From Andalucia godoyi (Eukaryota > Discoba > Jakobea > Jakobida > Andaluciidae), in the NCBI GenBank assembly GCA_009859145.1, contig VRVR01000050.1, positions 1 through 64,000 on the forward strand: a stretch of DNA of 64,000 bases. Reading direction: 5' to 3'. The notes beneath the pieces were generated by a model. That model made no database searches. It worked only from the letters and a program-made list of their open reading frames with translations, and was not told the origin of the DNA. Position 1 is the first letter of the stretch; every line of letters begins with the position of its first letter. A program made the position numbers and the translations under genes. Shown here in pieces: positions 1 through 9,402 of the stretch.

Positions 1-2
1 AG

Positions 3-719
3 GTCGAAAAGCAAAAGTCGACCGATTTGTTGCTGAACATGATGCCGGCTCCGATTGTGGATCGCTTGAAGCGCAATGAACGACCCATCGCATTTGCTCA
101 CACCAACGTCTCATGCATCTTCATCGACATTGTGGGATTCTCGACGATGTGTCAGAATCGAATTGCAGAAGGCCCCGGTGCGATCGTGTCTCTTCTGGAT
201 AATCTGTACACGCGATTTGATATTGCTGCGGATTCTTTCCGTGTATTCAAGGTGAAGATCATCGGTGACTGCTGGTTTGGAGCCACCGGCCTCCGTTTCT
301 CCAATTTGTACGGATCCCATCATGAACGCGACCTCGATGTTCGCAAGGACGCGCTTGCGGCAGTGCAGTTCTGTTTGGAAGTCATCCGGATCACCAACGA
401 ATTTGGAATGCATGTTCGCTGCGGTGTGCATACTGGCCCTGTGGTGTCCGGAGTCATCTCAAAGAACCGGTATTTGTACGACATCTACGGCCTCTCTGTG
501 AACTACGCAGCCCGTCTGGAGCAAGCGTGTCCGAAGATCGATGGCGTCCACCTGAGCCGCGAGACTTGTGAACTCATCAGCCCGTGGTACCAGTTCTCGA
601 GCGTCAGTTCACTATTCAAGGGCCACGAGAACACCGTTACGTACTTGCTCGGCCCCGAAAGAGAAGTGCCAAGAGAGTTTTCATCCGACGCTTATGATCT
701 GTCTTCCGATTTGCCCTAA
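3..719 (+). CDS. Class III adenylate cyclase, catalytic domain, 5' end outside window
   Basis: Carboxy-terminal catalytic domain of a class III nucleotidyl cyclase, which makes cyclic nucleotide from NTP. The reading frame is open from the first bases, so the gene begins left of the window. In order the sequence shows the linker EKQKSTDLLLNMMP before the domain, the first metal site FIDIVGFS, the second metal region KVKIIGDCWFGATGL, the GVHTGPVVSG strand, and YDIYGLSVNYAARLEQ with the transition-state Asn and Arg. The Lys in KVKIIGD and the Asp in YDI are the residues that favour ATP in adenylate cyclases (guanylate cyclases use Glu and Cys), so ATP specificity is inferred. Whether a receptor or membrane region precedes it cannot be seen. 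The tail after the domain is short, about 25 residues. Confidence 0.92.
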   Translation, partial: VEKQKSTDLLLNMMPAPIVDRLKRNERPIAFAHTNVSCIFIDIVGFSTMCQNRIAEGPGAIVSLLDNLYTRFDIAADSFRVFKVKIIGDCWFGATGLRFSNLYGSHHERDLDVRKDALAAVQFCLEVIRITNEFGMHVRCGVHTGPVVSGVISKNRYLYDIYGLSVNYAARLEQACPKIDGVHLSRETCELISPWYQFSSVSSLFKGHENTVTYLLGPEREVPREFSSDAYDLSSDLP

Positions 720-1300
720 TGCACGTCTAGTCATCCCCCCTTTTGTAAATTCGCCGCTCTTATTGCTTTCCATCGATTAGCATGCTGCATCTTGCATCTT
801 GTGCTGTGTTGTTGTGTTGTGATGGAGTGCAAAAGCCGACGTCCAGTGCGGCAAAAGATGCAAATGCCTTCACTGTCCATCGGAGTGTGGCAAAATCTGT
901 TCTTTTTTTCCGAGCAGCGGTGCACAAATCAGGTGAACTCCATCCGTTAGCACCTGTATTCCGCAAATAGCATGCTTTCTTCCACTTGGTGTGTGGACAG
1001 TTTCCGGTAGCGGCAGTAGTCGGAGCATCAGCAGTGGTCCGAAGCATCCCAGCATCAAGCGGTTTCAGCTTCCTCCGCTTCGATGATCAAATGAAACACA
1101 GCGGTAATTGCCTGCTTGCTTTGCTTCTTCCGCACGCACACTCGTCCTTGCATTTTTCCTGTTTCTTTCTTTTCCCGCTTCCGTCTTCCTCTTCTTCGTA
1201 TTCCTGTTGGTCTTACTGGTCTTCGTATCCGTGTTATTGCTGTTGTTATTGTTATTGTTATTGTTATTGCTATCGTGGTCTTCTTCTTCTTCTTCTTCTT

Positions 1301-1331
<31 letters not shown>

Positions 1332-1348
1332 GCTGCCCACTGCTTCCA
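720..1348. other. Intergenic, cyclase to tepsin, with pyrimidine microsatellites
   Basis: No supported gene. The part next to tepsin is pyrimidine-rich: a TTATTG-type run at about 1232-1270 followed by an uninterrupted TTC repeat at about 1279-1330, ending 18 nt before the tepsin ATG. This probably lies in the 5' UTR or core promoter. The tepsin frame is open upstream through these repeats, but that extension is low-complexity translation and not credible protein. Confidence 0.6.
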
Positions 1349-3790
1349 ATGGACAAATCCTTGTTGAAAAAGGCAACGACTTCAGACCAGGGTCCTCCAC
1401 CTGGTTATGTTCTCTCGGAAATCGCTCGAACATGTTCCTCGTCGTATGAGGCGTGTGGCGATTGCGAAAAGTATCTTGTCAAGAAACTGCAATCGGAATC
1501 GGACCCAATCGTAGTGGCCAAATGTCTGAAGGTGATCAAGTATGTTGCCGACAACTCGAGTTTTGATTTTAAGAAACTGTTCCGCCAGCAGTCCGAGCTG
1601 ATTCGAAATTGCGCTCGCTTCCGTGGAGAAAGGCATGCGCTCCACGGCGACTCTCTCAACGAAGCAGTTCGCCAAGCTGCAACGGAAGCACTGGAAGCAG
1701 TTTTTGACGACTCTAACAAGTCCATGTCAAAGCCAATGATGGGAATGGGGGGCGGTAGTTCTGTTGGATCAAATTCATCGTATTCTGGCCCCTCTTCTTC
1801 TTATTCTTCATCCACGTTCTCTGGCTCTGGTAGCGGCAGCGGTGGCTATGCATCGTCCTCTTCGTCGTCCTCCTCCTCGTTTTCCGGTGCATACAGGTCG
1901 CAGGGGATGGGAAATACCAAGACGGCGTCATCGTTCAAAGACAAAATCAAGAACAAAATTGCGGAGATCCGTTCCAACGTCAAGATTCCGTCGTTTGGAG
2001 GCTCTGATCGAAACCATCCACATACCCCGACTGGGGGCATTTCGTACCTGGATAACGAGCGCTCACGGCAAGAATTCACTCCACCTGTCGCCAGCTCTTC
2101 AACCATGCCATATTCTTCGTCTTCTTCATCGTCGTCGTCGTCCTCTTCATCATCCTTTTCATTCATGAGCACGACCTCGTCCGCACCGACTACGCGAGGA
2201 GCAGAAAAGGTCTCCGCAACTGTCCCCAGCCAATCCAAAAAGAATGCGCAGGAAGACTACTCCGTCGAAAAGAGCCTAGTTGCCCAAATCACTGCACGCG
2301 GTGCCGTGCGTCCGGTTCCCACCAAGGATGTGTTGGAGCAGTTCTGCAAGCGTTGCCTGACATTACACATGCCTGTTATTCTGGATTTGTTGCTGCAGGC
2401 ATTGCAGGCCCCGGACTGGCATGTCCAAGTGAAAGCACTCTGTGCGATTGAATCTCTTGCGAATGCAAATGTTCAAGCTCATGTCATCTCCGAATATTTT
2501 GACTCTCATCCAGACGAGGCCGAATTGATTGCAGAGCTCACGACTTCGCCCAAAGCCCTAGTTGCCCAGAGAGCCCAGAAAGTCGCGGTTGCCGTCGGGC
2601 TTGGAGACGAAGCGGATGCCCCTGACCAAGAGGAATCCGGTGTCGCGTCTTCCCAGCCATCGGGACAGCTTCTTGCTTTTGGCGATGTGCTGGGGTTGTC
2701 GTCCCCTCAGGATTCTGCTGGTGGCGATTCATCGTCTTCGTTCTCTTTTTTGTCGAATTCTCTGTCACCAGTCGCTGCGCCAAAGGAGGACGTTGACACG
2801 TTGTCCGCCTTTTCGTTTTTGGGCGGAAATTCGGAGCCACCCAAGGCTTCTCACGAGTCGTTGGACATGTTCTCAGGCATGAATGTTGCCGCGGGGTCTT
2901 CGAGTGGCACTGCAAAATCTGCCGCAAAAGGGAGGCCATCAAGCAATGATGCGGCTTCTGATATTTTCAGTGGCATGTCCACTGCTTCGAAAGCTCCTCC
3001 AAAGGGCTCCAAGGGCTCCAAGCACGAAACGGTTTCGGCAAATGGTGCGGAAGAACTCTTTTCTGGGATGTCCGTTGGCGGCAAAGCACCTAAGAAAAAA
3101 GCTGTCAGAGCTGCTGCCAGCGTGTCGCAAGTTGACTCGACAAGAGACGATTCCTTGCTGGATTTCCTCGGGCCCGCAGACCCTTCCACATACTCAGCTC
3201 CTTCAATGGATGTTGATCACCAACTGCTTGCTGCGACTCCTTCCCTTCCTGCTGCGCCACAGAAACCGACTTCTGATGATGTGCTGGCTGCATTCACCTC
3301 GGAGCGAGCGAGAAGTGGGTCTGGATCTGGAGTGATGATGCCAGGTGCTGCGGGGTACGGCTATCAAATGGGGTACGGCGTGGGAATGGTGCCCATGCAG
3401 ATGCCAGGTGGTGGAATGATGGGTGTTCCAATAATGCACGTTGTAAATCCTGGAATGGGCATGAATCCCGGAATGGGCATGAATCCCGGAATGGGCATGA
3501 ATTCGCCAGTGGGTATGAATGCGGGCGTGTCTGGTGTTGGAATGAACATGGGTATGAGCGGCATGGGAATGAATGGGATGAGCAGGACGTCTCCAACGAT
3601 GGATGCGGCAGATGCGGCAACCTTGGCAAACACCCGTGCAAATGCGGGTGCTCCTCGAACACGACCGACATCTGCAAAAAACAAAGGTGTGCGGTTCTCG
3701 GACGCCGGGATAGCAACAGAGCCGAGTTCGTCCAGCGGAGGTCCTGATGCATTTGATTTCATTAATTCTCACATTCCATCAAAACAGTAA
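1349..3790 (+). CDS. TEPSIN: Tepsin (AP-4 accessory protein, ENTH plus VHS-like domains)
   Basis: Predicted 813-residue accessory protein of the AP-4 adaptor coat, which sorts cargo at the trans-Golgi. Residues about 3-130 form an ENTH domain of the tepsin type (PPGYVLSEIA near the start, LHGDSLNEAVRQAA near its end). Residues about 302-420 form the second, VHS-like domain (HVQVKALCAIESLA). Between and after are Ser-rich linkers. The tail has LFSGMSV at 570-576, an exact match to the LFxG[M/L]x[L/V] motif known to bind the AP-4 beta ear. Near copies are MFSGMNV (507-513) and IFSGMST (539-545). SAFSFLG (486-492) and SSFSFLSN (463-470) resemble the epsilon-ear motif S[AV]F[SA]FLN. A Met/Gly-rich segment with repeated NPGMGM units (about 695-750) is unexplained. 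The start chosen is the first ATG after the TTC repeat, where ENTH homology begins. Confidence 0.9.
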   Translation: MDKSLLKKATTSDQGPPPGYVLSEIARTCSSSYEACGDCEKYLVKKLQSESDPIVVAKCLKVIKYVADNSSFDFKKLFRQQSELIRNCARFRGERHALHGDSLNEAVRQAATEALEAVFDDSNKSMSKPMMGMGGGSSVGSNSSYSGPSSSYSSSTFSGSGSGSGGYASSSSSSSSSFSGAYRSQGMGNTKTASSFKDKIKNKIAEIRSNVKIPSFGGSDRNHPHTPTGGISYLDNERSRQEFTPPVASSSTMPYSSSSSSSSSSSSSSFSFMSTTSSAPTTRGAEKVSATVPSQSKKNAQEDYSVEKSLVAQITARGAVRPVPTKDVLEQFCKRCLTLHMPVILDLLLQALQAPDWHVQVKALCAIESLANANVQAHVISEYFDSHPDEAELIAELTTSPKALVAQRAQKVAVAVGLGDEADAPDQEESGVASSQPSGQLLAFGDVLGLSSPQDSAGGDSSSSFSFLSNSLSPVAAPKEDVDTLSAFSFLGGNSEPPKASHESLDMFSGMNVAAGSSSGTAKSAAKGRPSSNDAASDIFSGMSTASKAPPKGSKGSKHETVSANGAEELFSGMSVGGKAPKKKAVRAAASVSQVDSTRDDSLLDFLGPADPSTYSAPSMDVDHQLLAATPSLPAAPQKPTSDDVLAAFTSERARSGSGSGVMMPGAAGYGYQMGYGVGMVPMQMPGGGMMGVPIMHVVNPGMGMNPGMGMNPGMGMNSPVGMNAGVSGVGMNMGMSGMGMNGMSRTSPTMDAADAATLANTRANAGAPRTRPTSAKNKGVRFSDAGIATEPSSSSGGPDAFDFINSHIPSKQ

Positions 3791-4019
3791 AAACCAAGGT
3801 AGTTGTGGTGCTGCTAGGACGTAGTAACTCTGTGTTCTCTTTTTTCCTCACCCGAATGAGTCTTAAAAACTTGCAATTTTAGTGATAATGATAGTAATTA
3901 TTATTTTTTTAAAAACGAAGGGATCTATTCGATCTCTCGCTGCGCATGCTTCAGACTCGTCAGAGGATGCATAGGGTTTCACGGATTTACGCAGTATGTC
4001 AAAGTTTGTCTACAATTGA
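3791..4019. other. Convergent 3' intergenic region
   Basis: Short AT-rich spacer between the tepsin and eL27 stop codons, with a TTATTATTTTTTTAAAAA stretch near 3899. It should hold both 3' UTRs. A TAGGGTTT word at 3972-3979 matches the telo-box-like words upstream of the ribosomal genes, but here it is on the 3' side. Confidence 0.5.
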
Positions 4020-4427
4020 TTAGAAGCGGAGCTTGGAGAAGAACCACGAGTTCTTGCCCTCCAGATAGCGTCCCTTGAAGACCTTTCCGATCTTCTTGAG
4101 TGCGCCCTTCTTGGCTTCCTTGTTGGCAACAGTCTCGACCTTGACGAAGTCATTGAGCTCGGCCTCCAGGGTATAACGAGTCGGGAGCATGTGGTTGTAG
4201 TTGACGGCCTTGAGGAAAGGCTTGAGGGTCGAGCGGCGAGAAACAGTGCGCTTGTTCATCGACTTGGTGACGGCGCGAGGTGCACGCTCGACACCGGCAA
4301 CGACGGCAAAACCATAAGGACGATCCTTGCTGCCCTTGTCAACGTTACGGATGACAACAGCCTTCTGGCCAGCGTGGCGACCCTGAAGGAGGACTACGGC
4401 TCTACCGGGCTTGATGAAACGAACCAT
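4020..4427 (-). CDS. RPL27: 60S ribosomal protein L27 (eL27)
   Basis: Structural protein of the cytosolic large ribosomal subunit, 135 residues, the normal family length. It begins MVRFIKPGRAVVLLQGRHAG (KOW-type fold) and ends with the conserved KNSWFFSKLRF. The start is the ATG that opens the conserved amino terminus; the frame continues upstream but that extension is not conserved-looking. Two AAACCCTA words lie 180-230 nt upstream (see the separate entry). The codons are strongly C/G-ended, as expected for a highly expressed gene. It is convergent with tepsin. Confidence 0.98.
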   Translation of the reverse strand: MVRFIKPGRAVVLLQGRHAGQKAVVIRNVDKGSKDRPYGFAVVAGVERAPRAVTKSMNKRTVSRRSTLKPFLKAVNYNHMLPTRYTLEAELNDFVKVETVANKEAKKGALKKIGKVFKGRYLEGKNSWFFSKLRF

Positions 4428-4601
4428 GGTTGAAAATGTGAACCGACAATGAATGAGAACCGAGATCAACAAACAACCAGAGAAAACAAAAACAAAAACA
4501 GAAAAAGAAAAGAGAACCCGGTATGAATGAGGACTTTGAAAATATGCAAGCCCCTTAATTGGAGAACATATGGGAGAAATATCCTCCATTGGGAAAAGAA
4601 A

Positions 4602-4653
4602 AAACCCTAGGCATTCGGAGTTCACTGCATCAATGACAGATGCTGAAACCCTA
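4602..4653. promoter_or_regulatory. Pair of telo-box-like AAACCCTA words upstream of eL27
   Basis: AAACCCTAG at 4602-4610 and AAACCCTA at 4646-4653, upstream of the eL27 start on the opposite strand. The only other paired occurrence I see is upstream of uS4 at 27889-27912. In plants such telo-boxes occur in ribosomal protein promoters; the function here is inference. Confidence 0.4.
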
Positions 4654-5061
4654 TCTGCCGGATCTGCTGCTCCACGGTTTTGTTAAGATAATTTCCCGGT
4701 TTCGAAGTGTGTTCTTTTAATATGTTTTTATTCCCCCCCCCCCCTTTCCCCCCTCAGCATCAAAACAAGGAAGCATCAAATCCGCAAATCGAGGTTGAGT
4801 CGCTAGTCCAAAAAGAAAAGAAAATACCCAATACGCCTGTGAAGTCCAGATCTCCTCTCCGTCCCCCGGAGCCATGGCAAACCGCCGCTCTCTCTCGGTT
4901 GCGTTTGCCGCTGTCCGTCGTTTTATAATTATTGTTATACATATTTCTTTTGATTTGATTTGTATTTTCCCATTCTTTCCGCACTTGACAGATCGTTTTT
5001 GCTTGCGTGCAAACGATTTTTCTTCAGTTCTCGCTGTTAAAATACGCTGCTGTTTCAAGTC
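4654..5061. other. Divergent spacer between eL27 and the coiled-coil gene
   Basis: Holds the upstream region of the coiled-coil gene. It contains a run of 12 C at 4733-4744 followed by TTT and a second C run. No gene is supported; the ORFs here are short and low-complexity. Confidence 0.5.
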
Positions 5062-6465
5062 ATGGCCACGTACACGGAGCGGAAACTGGAAGCAGCCCGC
5101 AGAGAAGAGCTCGAAGAGCTTCGCGAAAGGAACATCCGTGCCAAGGAAGATGCTGCACGTCTGGCGCTTGCACAGAAGCTTGCTGAGCAGAAGCAAGCTG
5201 AGATGGATGCAGCGGACTCGCGCAGGTCATTTGCAGCGGCTGAGCAAGAGAGAAAGAGGCAGGAACAACTGATTCTTCGACAAAAAATTTCCGAGCAACA
5301 AGCGTACCAAGAAAGAATGGACGCGATCCGAGAAAAACACATTGCGGAAAAGAGGCTAGCTGCAAGCCGAAAGGCCGCTCAGGAAATCATTGCAAGAAAA
5401 CAGGGATTGTTGGAGGAAGATCAGAAGAAACGAGAGCTTATCGCTCTTCAAAAGCAGGATGCCCTTGCAAAACAGCAAGAAAAGGTTCGGCTGCAACATG
5501 AAACAGCGGTGCGCAATCGTGAGCTGGAAGCGAAGCGGAAGCTTGGGCAGCAGGCCATTGAGGAGGAAACAAAGCGTAAGCAAGACGAGTATGCTGCTGA
5601 AATTCGCAGGCAAAAGGAAGAAAAGGAACGTCTTGAAATGGAAAAGACCGTGAGCAAGCATGATGCCATCAAGAAAGAATGGGAGCAACGTGCCGAGGCA
5701 GTGCAACGCAAGAGAGCACACTCTGTACGCAAGGAACAGATGGATGACATTAGAGGTATGAATGAGAAGCAGCGTGATGAACAACGACGGCAGTCTGCTC
5801 TGGATCATGTAACTCAACTGAAAGAGGAGGAAGCGGCTCGAAAATCCAAGCTCGCTGCTGCTATCGAGGAGGAGAAGCGGCTCAAAGCTGCAGAAGAAGA
5901 AGCTCGTATCAAGATTGTGGCTGAGCAAAACTCAAGGAATGCGGAATTGAATGAGAAGCGCGCCGCTCGGTTTGCTGTGATTGCTGATCACAGGAAAGAC
6001 CGCGATCGTGAGCTGGCAGCCCAGTTGCATGCGGAGGCCGAAGCACGCTCGCGCAAGCACAGCGAGTCCATCCGGGATGCAGAGGAAAAGCGTGTTGCAC
6101 TTGAAGCCCAGAAGCATTCCGAGCGAAAAGCGAAACTGGAATGGGAACTGCGACAGAGCCAAGCCGAGGAGAGGCACGCGCTGTTGCAGAAGGATGCTCT
6201 TCGAGAAAAGAATCAACAGGAGGTGGAACGCATCCGGCGATACAAAGAGACCAAGGAGCGTGAGGAGTCTGAAAGAAAGCTCAAGGAGGAGCAAGAGAGA
6301 GTGATCAGGGAAGCAGAAGAAGAGATGAAGCGGAAGCAAGACGAAGAGACAGCGCGCATTCGTGCCGATCTTGAAGCCAAGCGATTGCAGAATATCTCTG
6401 CCAAGGAGACGCAGCGCAGGATGAGCTTTGCAAAGCGGCAGGATCCTCCGATCGCTTCGTCGTAG
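5062..6465 (+). CDS. Coiled-coil protein of trichohyalin/MNS1 type
   Basis: A 467-residue protein that is almost wholly charged alpha-helical coiled coil (dense Glu, Lys, Arg, Gln with heptad-like spacing). It has no membrane segment or enzymatic motif. Composition and length resemble the trichoplein/plectin-homology group that includes the ciliary microtubule inner protein MNS1 (about 495 residues) and several CFAP proteins. Given TTLL1 and FAM228 nearby in the window, an axonemal or basal-body role is plausible, but coiled-coil similarity alone cannot prove orthology. The ATG at 5062 is the first in frame and sits in a good context (GTCATGG). Confidence 0.75.
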   Translation: MATYTERKLEAARREELEELRERNIRAKEDAARLALAQKLAEQKQAEMDAADSRRSFAAAEQERKRQEQLILRQKISEQQAYQERMDAIREKHIAEKRLAASRKAAQEIIARKQGLLEEDQKKRELIALQKQDALAKQQEKVRLQHETAVRNRELEAKRKLGQQAIEEETKRKQDEYAAEIRRQKEEKERLEMEKTVSKHDAIKKEWEQRAEAVQRKRAHSVRKEQMDDIRGMNEKQRDEQRRQSALDHVTQLKEEEAARKSKLAAAIEEEKRLKAAEEEARIKIVAEQNSRNAELNEKRAARFAVIADHRKDRDRELAAQLHAEAEARSRKHSESIRDAEEKRVALEAQKHSERKAKLEWELRQSQAEERHALLQKDALREKNQQEVERIRRYKETKEREESERKLKEEQERVIREAEEEMKRKQDEETARIRADLEAKRLQNISAKETQRRMSFAKRQDPPIASS

Positions 6466-6651
6466 TACAACAAGAAAACAAACCCTGAGGACTGGTGGGT
6501 TTGCTTTGGGTGTTCTTCCCCCGCCACCCCAATTTTGTAAATATTTCATTAACTGCTTTCTGTGTCGGTTGTTGTTGTTGTCGTTGTTGTTGTTTTCCGG
6601 AAGGAAGAAAGGGAAGGGGAGAATAAAAGAACACCACTACAAAATATTTTA

Positions 6652-7572
6652 TTACGCAAAGAGAAGATCGTCGTCAACAGTCGCTGCGGACGATGACGAA
6701 CCGGACTTGCTTCCTTCAAAACCATCAATCGACAAGTTCATGACACCCGTTGCAATGGCAGCCTCCGCATCTGACTGCTGCTTCTTCGCAACACCGGCTG
6801 CCTGTCTTTCCGCAAACTCGGCATCCGATTTTGCTTGTCTAACCTTCTTCTTTCCTTGAATCATTTTGAGTCTGAAAAACTCCTCACGATCCATCTCGTC
6901 CAGTTCGTCTTTGATATACGAGAGCGTGTTTTCAATTTTGGGAACCACGACCTTTTCCAGCGCATTGACTCTGCGGTTCGTCACCTTGATGGCAGCATCG
7001 AGCGTCATGAAGGAAACCTGCAGCGACGCCAGTTCCACGAGCACTGTCAGCGTCTTGCCAAACGCTCTGCGGGCTGCTCTGATTTGCTCGCCTCCTTTTC
7101 CAAGACCTGTAAGATCCGACGACGAGGCAGAGGGTCCTGTACTTGCCGCCTTCGTGGGCGACGCTGCTGTCTCTTCTGCACCCGAGGAGGACGATGTCAC
7201 CTTTTTGTTGTCCTCCGCAGAAACCGCAAACTCGCCCTCGGGTTTGAAATTGGGAAGCTGGACACCGGCGATATTGTCCGTGTGCACACGCGTCTTGAAG
7301 GATGCCTCGCGAACATTCTCAATCACCATGTATGAAATATCGCCCGCAGTGTACTTTGCTTCGGCGAGGGAAAATGCGGATGCTTTGCACACGGAGCCCA
7401 CATTTTCCTTAAGCGCCTTGATCTTGTTGAGAAGCGTGCGGAACCGGACATTGAGCGCATCCGACTTCTTCTTGAGCAACTTGTATCCCTTCTGCGCGCC
7501 AACAAGTCGCAGCTTCATCTGCATCTGTGTCATGCGAGACGGCAGAATATTATACTTTTGCTTTGACGACAT
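6652..7572 (-). CDS. ATP6V1D: V-type H+-ATPase subunit D
   Basis: Central-stalk subunit D of the V1 sector, which couples ATP hydrolysis to proton pumping across endomembranes. The amino terminus (NILPSRMTQMQMKLRL, then KGYKLLKKKSDAL) and the carboxy half (LTGLGKGGEQI, FMTLDAAIKVTNRRVNALE, LDEMDREEFFRLKMIQ) are diagnostic, and it ends in the family-typical acidic DDDLLFA. At 306 residues it is about 50 longer than usual. The excess is a Ser/Thr/Ala-rich insert at about residues 113-153, in the loop before the GGEQ motif. A 77-nt GT repeat lies 58 nt upstream of the start. Confidence 0.96.
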   Translation of the reverse strand: MSSKQKYNILPSRMTQMQMKLRLVGAQKGYKLLKKKSDALNVRFRTLLNKIKALKENVGSVCKASAFSLAEAKYTAGDISYMVIENVREASFKTRVHTDNIAGVQLPNFKPEGEFAVSAEDNKKVTSSSSGAEETAASPTKAASTGPSASSSDLTGLGKGGEQIRAARRAFGKTLTVLVELASLQVSFMTLDAAIKVTNRRVNALEKVVVPKIENTLSYIKDELDEMDREEFFRLKMIQGKKKVRQAKSDAEFAERQAAGVAKKQQSDAEAAIATGVMNLSIDGFEGSKSGSSSSAATVDDDLLFA

Positions 7573-7625
7573 TCTTGAACGGACAGACTTCTCGAGGGTC
7601 TTGTCTTTTTTCCCCGCCTTATTCC

Positions 7626-7630
<5 letters not shown>

Positions 7631-7707
<77 letters not shown>
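7631..7707. repeat. GT dinucleotide microsatellite
   Basis: Uninterrupted GT repeat of 77 nt, lying 58-135 nt upstream of the V-ATPase D start, where it reads as CA on that gene's strand. It is probably within the promoter or 5' UTR. Confidence 0.97.
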
Positions 7708-7708
<1 letters not shown>

Positions 7709-8702
7709 CAGTGCGGGGCTTCTTTCTATACACCGTGCCACCAAAAGAACCTGAGCAAAGAAAAGAATGTCGCAGCCAAAGAGATTACTATATGTATGTA
7801 TAAAACAGTGGGACGACACGAAAAAAAGAATCCGAAGACCGGAGGAAGCAAAGAGCTTGTCTTCGTGTGAGAAAGAGAGAGAGGGATCAGCTATCTCGGC
7901 AGCACATACAGCAGTGGTCAATGACTGGTGAGCAGAGACTTTACAGAGTGTGTACAGGACTGCAGAGAAGGAAAGTTGTAGATCCGATGTCGACAATCGT
8001 CAACATTCATTACAGTCGGTGTTCCATCGGTAAAAAAGCACGAAGTCTTCCCTCTCGATCCAAAACCTCTCGCTCCACCAGCCGGCTGTCGCCCATGGTG
8101 AAAACAAGAAACGCCGGCAGAGTCACCGGGAATTGCAAAACACTTTACGAAGAACGGAAATCACACGTGTCTCCAGTGGCTGCTCAGCTTGCGAGCTTTC
8201 GAACGCTACGCAGCATTCTGCCGGAATGACGACAATGATAAATTTTTTTTTTTTAATTTTTCATTTTAAAAAAACGCGATCTGGGAGGAACATGTGCAGA
8301 GAAGGCTGTATATGCGATGGAAAATATGGACACCTACATCTGCAAGGGCTGTCGTTGTTTGACAGGCGGGTATTCAGTCTTCGGCAGCCGAAGCCGTGAT
8401 TCCGTTGACTGTACTTCTTGCATGCGGCGCAAGGATATCCTGAGACAGGAAAAAGACGCGACACTGAGCATTCGGCAATGCTGCATTTATGGGGCTCGGC
8501 CTGCGCATCTGTGCCGTGACGGCGGAGACAGCCACGCGCAGCAGGCGGCTGCGTTGCACCGCATGCAGATAATGCCATGGTATTTCCTTCAGCAGCAGGG
8601 AAGGGGGGGGGGGGGGGTTCAACGGCTGCTAACGCGGCCCAACTACACGCAGATATCACAAACAGAACCAAACACGAGAACGTTCGAGTCGCAACTTTGG
8701 AC
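7708..8702. other. Intergenic with Cys-rich ORF fragments and a G15 run
   Basis: About 1 kb without a convincing gene. A plus-strand ORF at 8317-8745 gives a 142-residue Cys-rich product (YICKGCRCL, then VDCTSCMRR) that I do not recognise; its end runs into transposon copy F1. Around 8090-8230 a stretch reads like protein in one plus frame but is broken by stops, so it may be a decayed gene. A run of 15 G lies at 8603-8617. TCGGCAGCACATA at 7895 matches the 5' end of U6 snRNA, but the rest does not follow. Confidence 0.35.
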
Positions 8703-9219
8703 AGGGCGCCTGCATTATACACTGAACATACATATCTACGAATAGACATGCATATTCAATCCTGCATCCCGTTGCCGCGAAGGGGGTAGGCCCCCAACAC
8801 GCCTCACGGCGTTCTTCAGATAAATGCTCCGCGCTCCGTTCCCAATCTCGATCAATCGGTGAGCCACTTTCTCAGCGTGACACGTGGTTCCTGAGAAGGG
8901 TGCATTTCGATTCTGACGGCCCTAGCAGCAGGCGCTTTCGTGTCCTCAGCTGCAGCGCGATTGATGCACCTGGAGAAACGAGATCGTGTCTTGGAAGTTC
9001 GCCTCTTGGCAGTGCGCTGAGCGAATGATAGATGGCTACGGATGCTGCGTTAAAGAGTGTCGAAAATGCGGAGCCTGTGTCACCGGCTGAATTCTGGCCG
9101 AGCGTGCGTAAGCACTGATTCCTGTGAAACAAAAGGTGCCAGTGTCGGCCAGTATCGACCGTGTCTGTTCATGCATATGGAAGTATGCATGACAATGACG
9201 TGTCATTGTTCAACGGTAG
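8703..9219 (-). mobile_element. Decayed Fanzor/TnpB-like element, copy F1
   Basis: Dispersed repeat homologous along its length to copy F2 (19398-19862), inverted relative to it. On the minus strand it encodes IDRDWE and, after a one-base shift, a recognisable remainder of the NGARNIYLKN carboxy-terminal signature, then RRVGGLPPS. An extra G relative to F2 splits the signature. The left end carries CAATGAC/GTCATTG arms around two bases near 9192-9207. The right end carries a 10-bp hairpin with a UUCG loop at 8729-8752. The first zinc-ribbon cysteines are gone. It ends just upstream of the twin-CX9C gene. No complete ORF remains. Confidence 0.7.
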
Positions 9220-9402
9220 CCGTCGTGATTCACACTGATGTTTGAAAGAACAACAACGGGAAAACGAGCAGGAAAAAAATTTACAATGGACGCCGGACAC
9301 GCATTTCTTTCCAACAAGACTCTGTCAACAAAAATAATCATTCATACTTTTCTGGCCACGTGGTTCCTCCCTCCTGAACACCAATCAGCTCTAATTTTGA
9401 AA

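Noticed and set aside
986-1348. N-terminal extension of tepsin upstream of 1349
   Set aside because: Starts at a non-ATG codon and reads through a TTC microsatellite; ENTH homology starts at 1349.
1352-3700. Overlapping minus-strand ORFs inside tepsin
   Set aside because: They are antisense shadows of a well-supported gene and have no recognisable protein content.
7895-7973. Possible U6 snRNA gene or pseudogene
   Set aside because: TCGGCAGCACATA and a nearby CAGAGAAGG resemble U6 5' stem and ACAGAGA box, but spacing, the AGC triad and the rest of U6 do not follow.
8090-8230. Protein-like segment (KHFTKNGNHTCLQWLLSL frame)
   Set aside because: Interrupted by stops and no homology; too short to call a gene or pseudogene.
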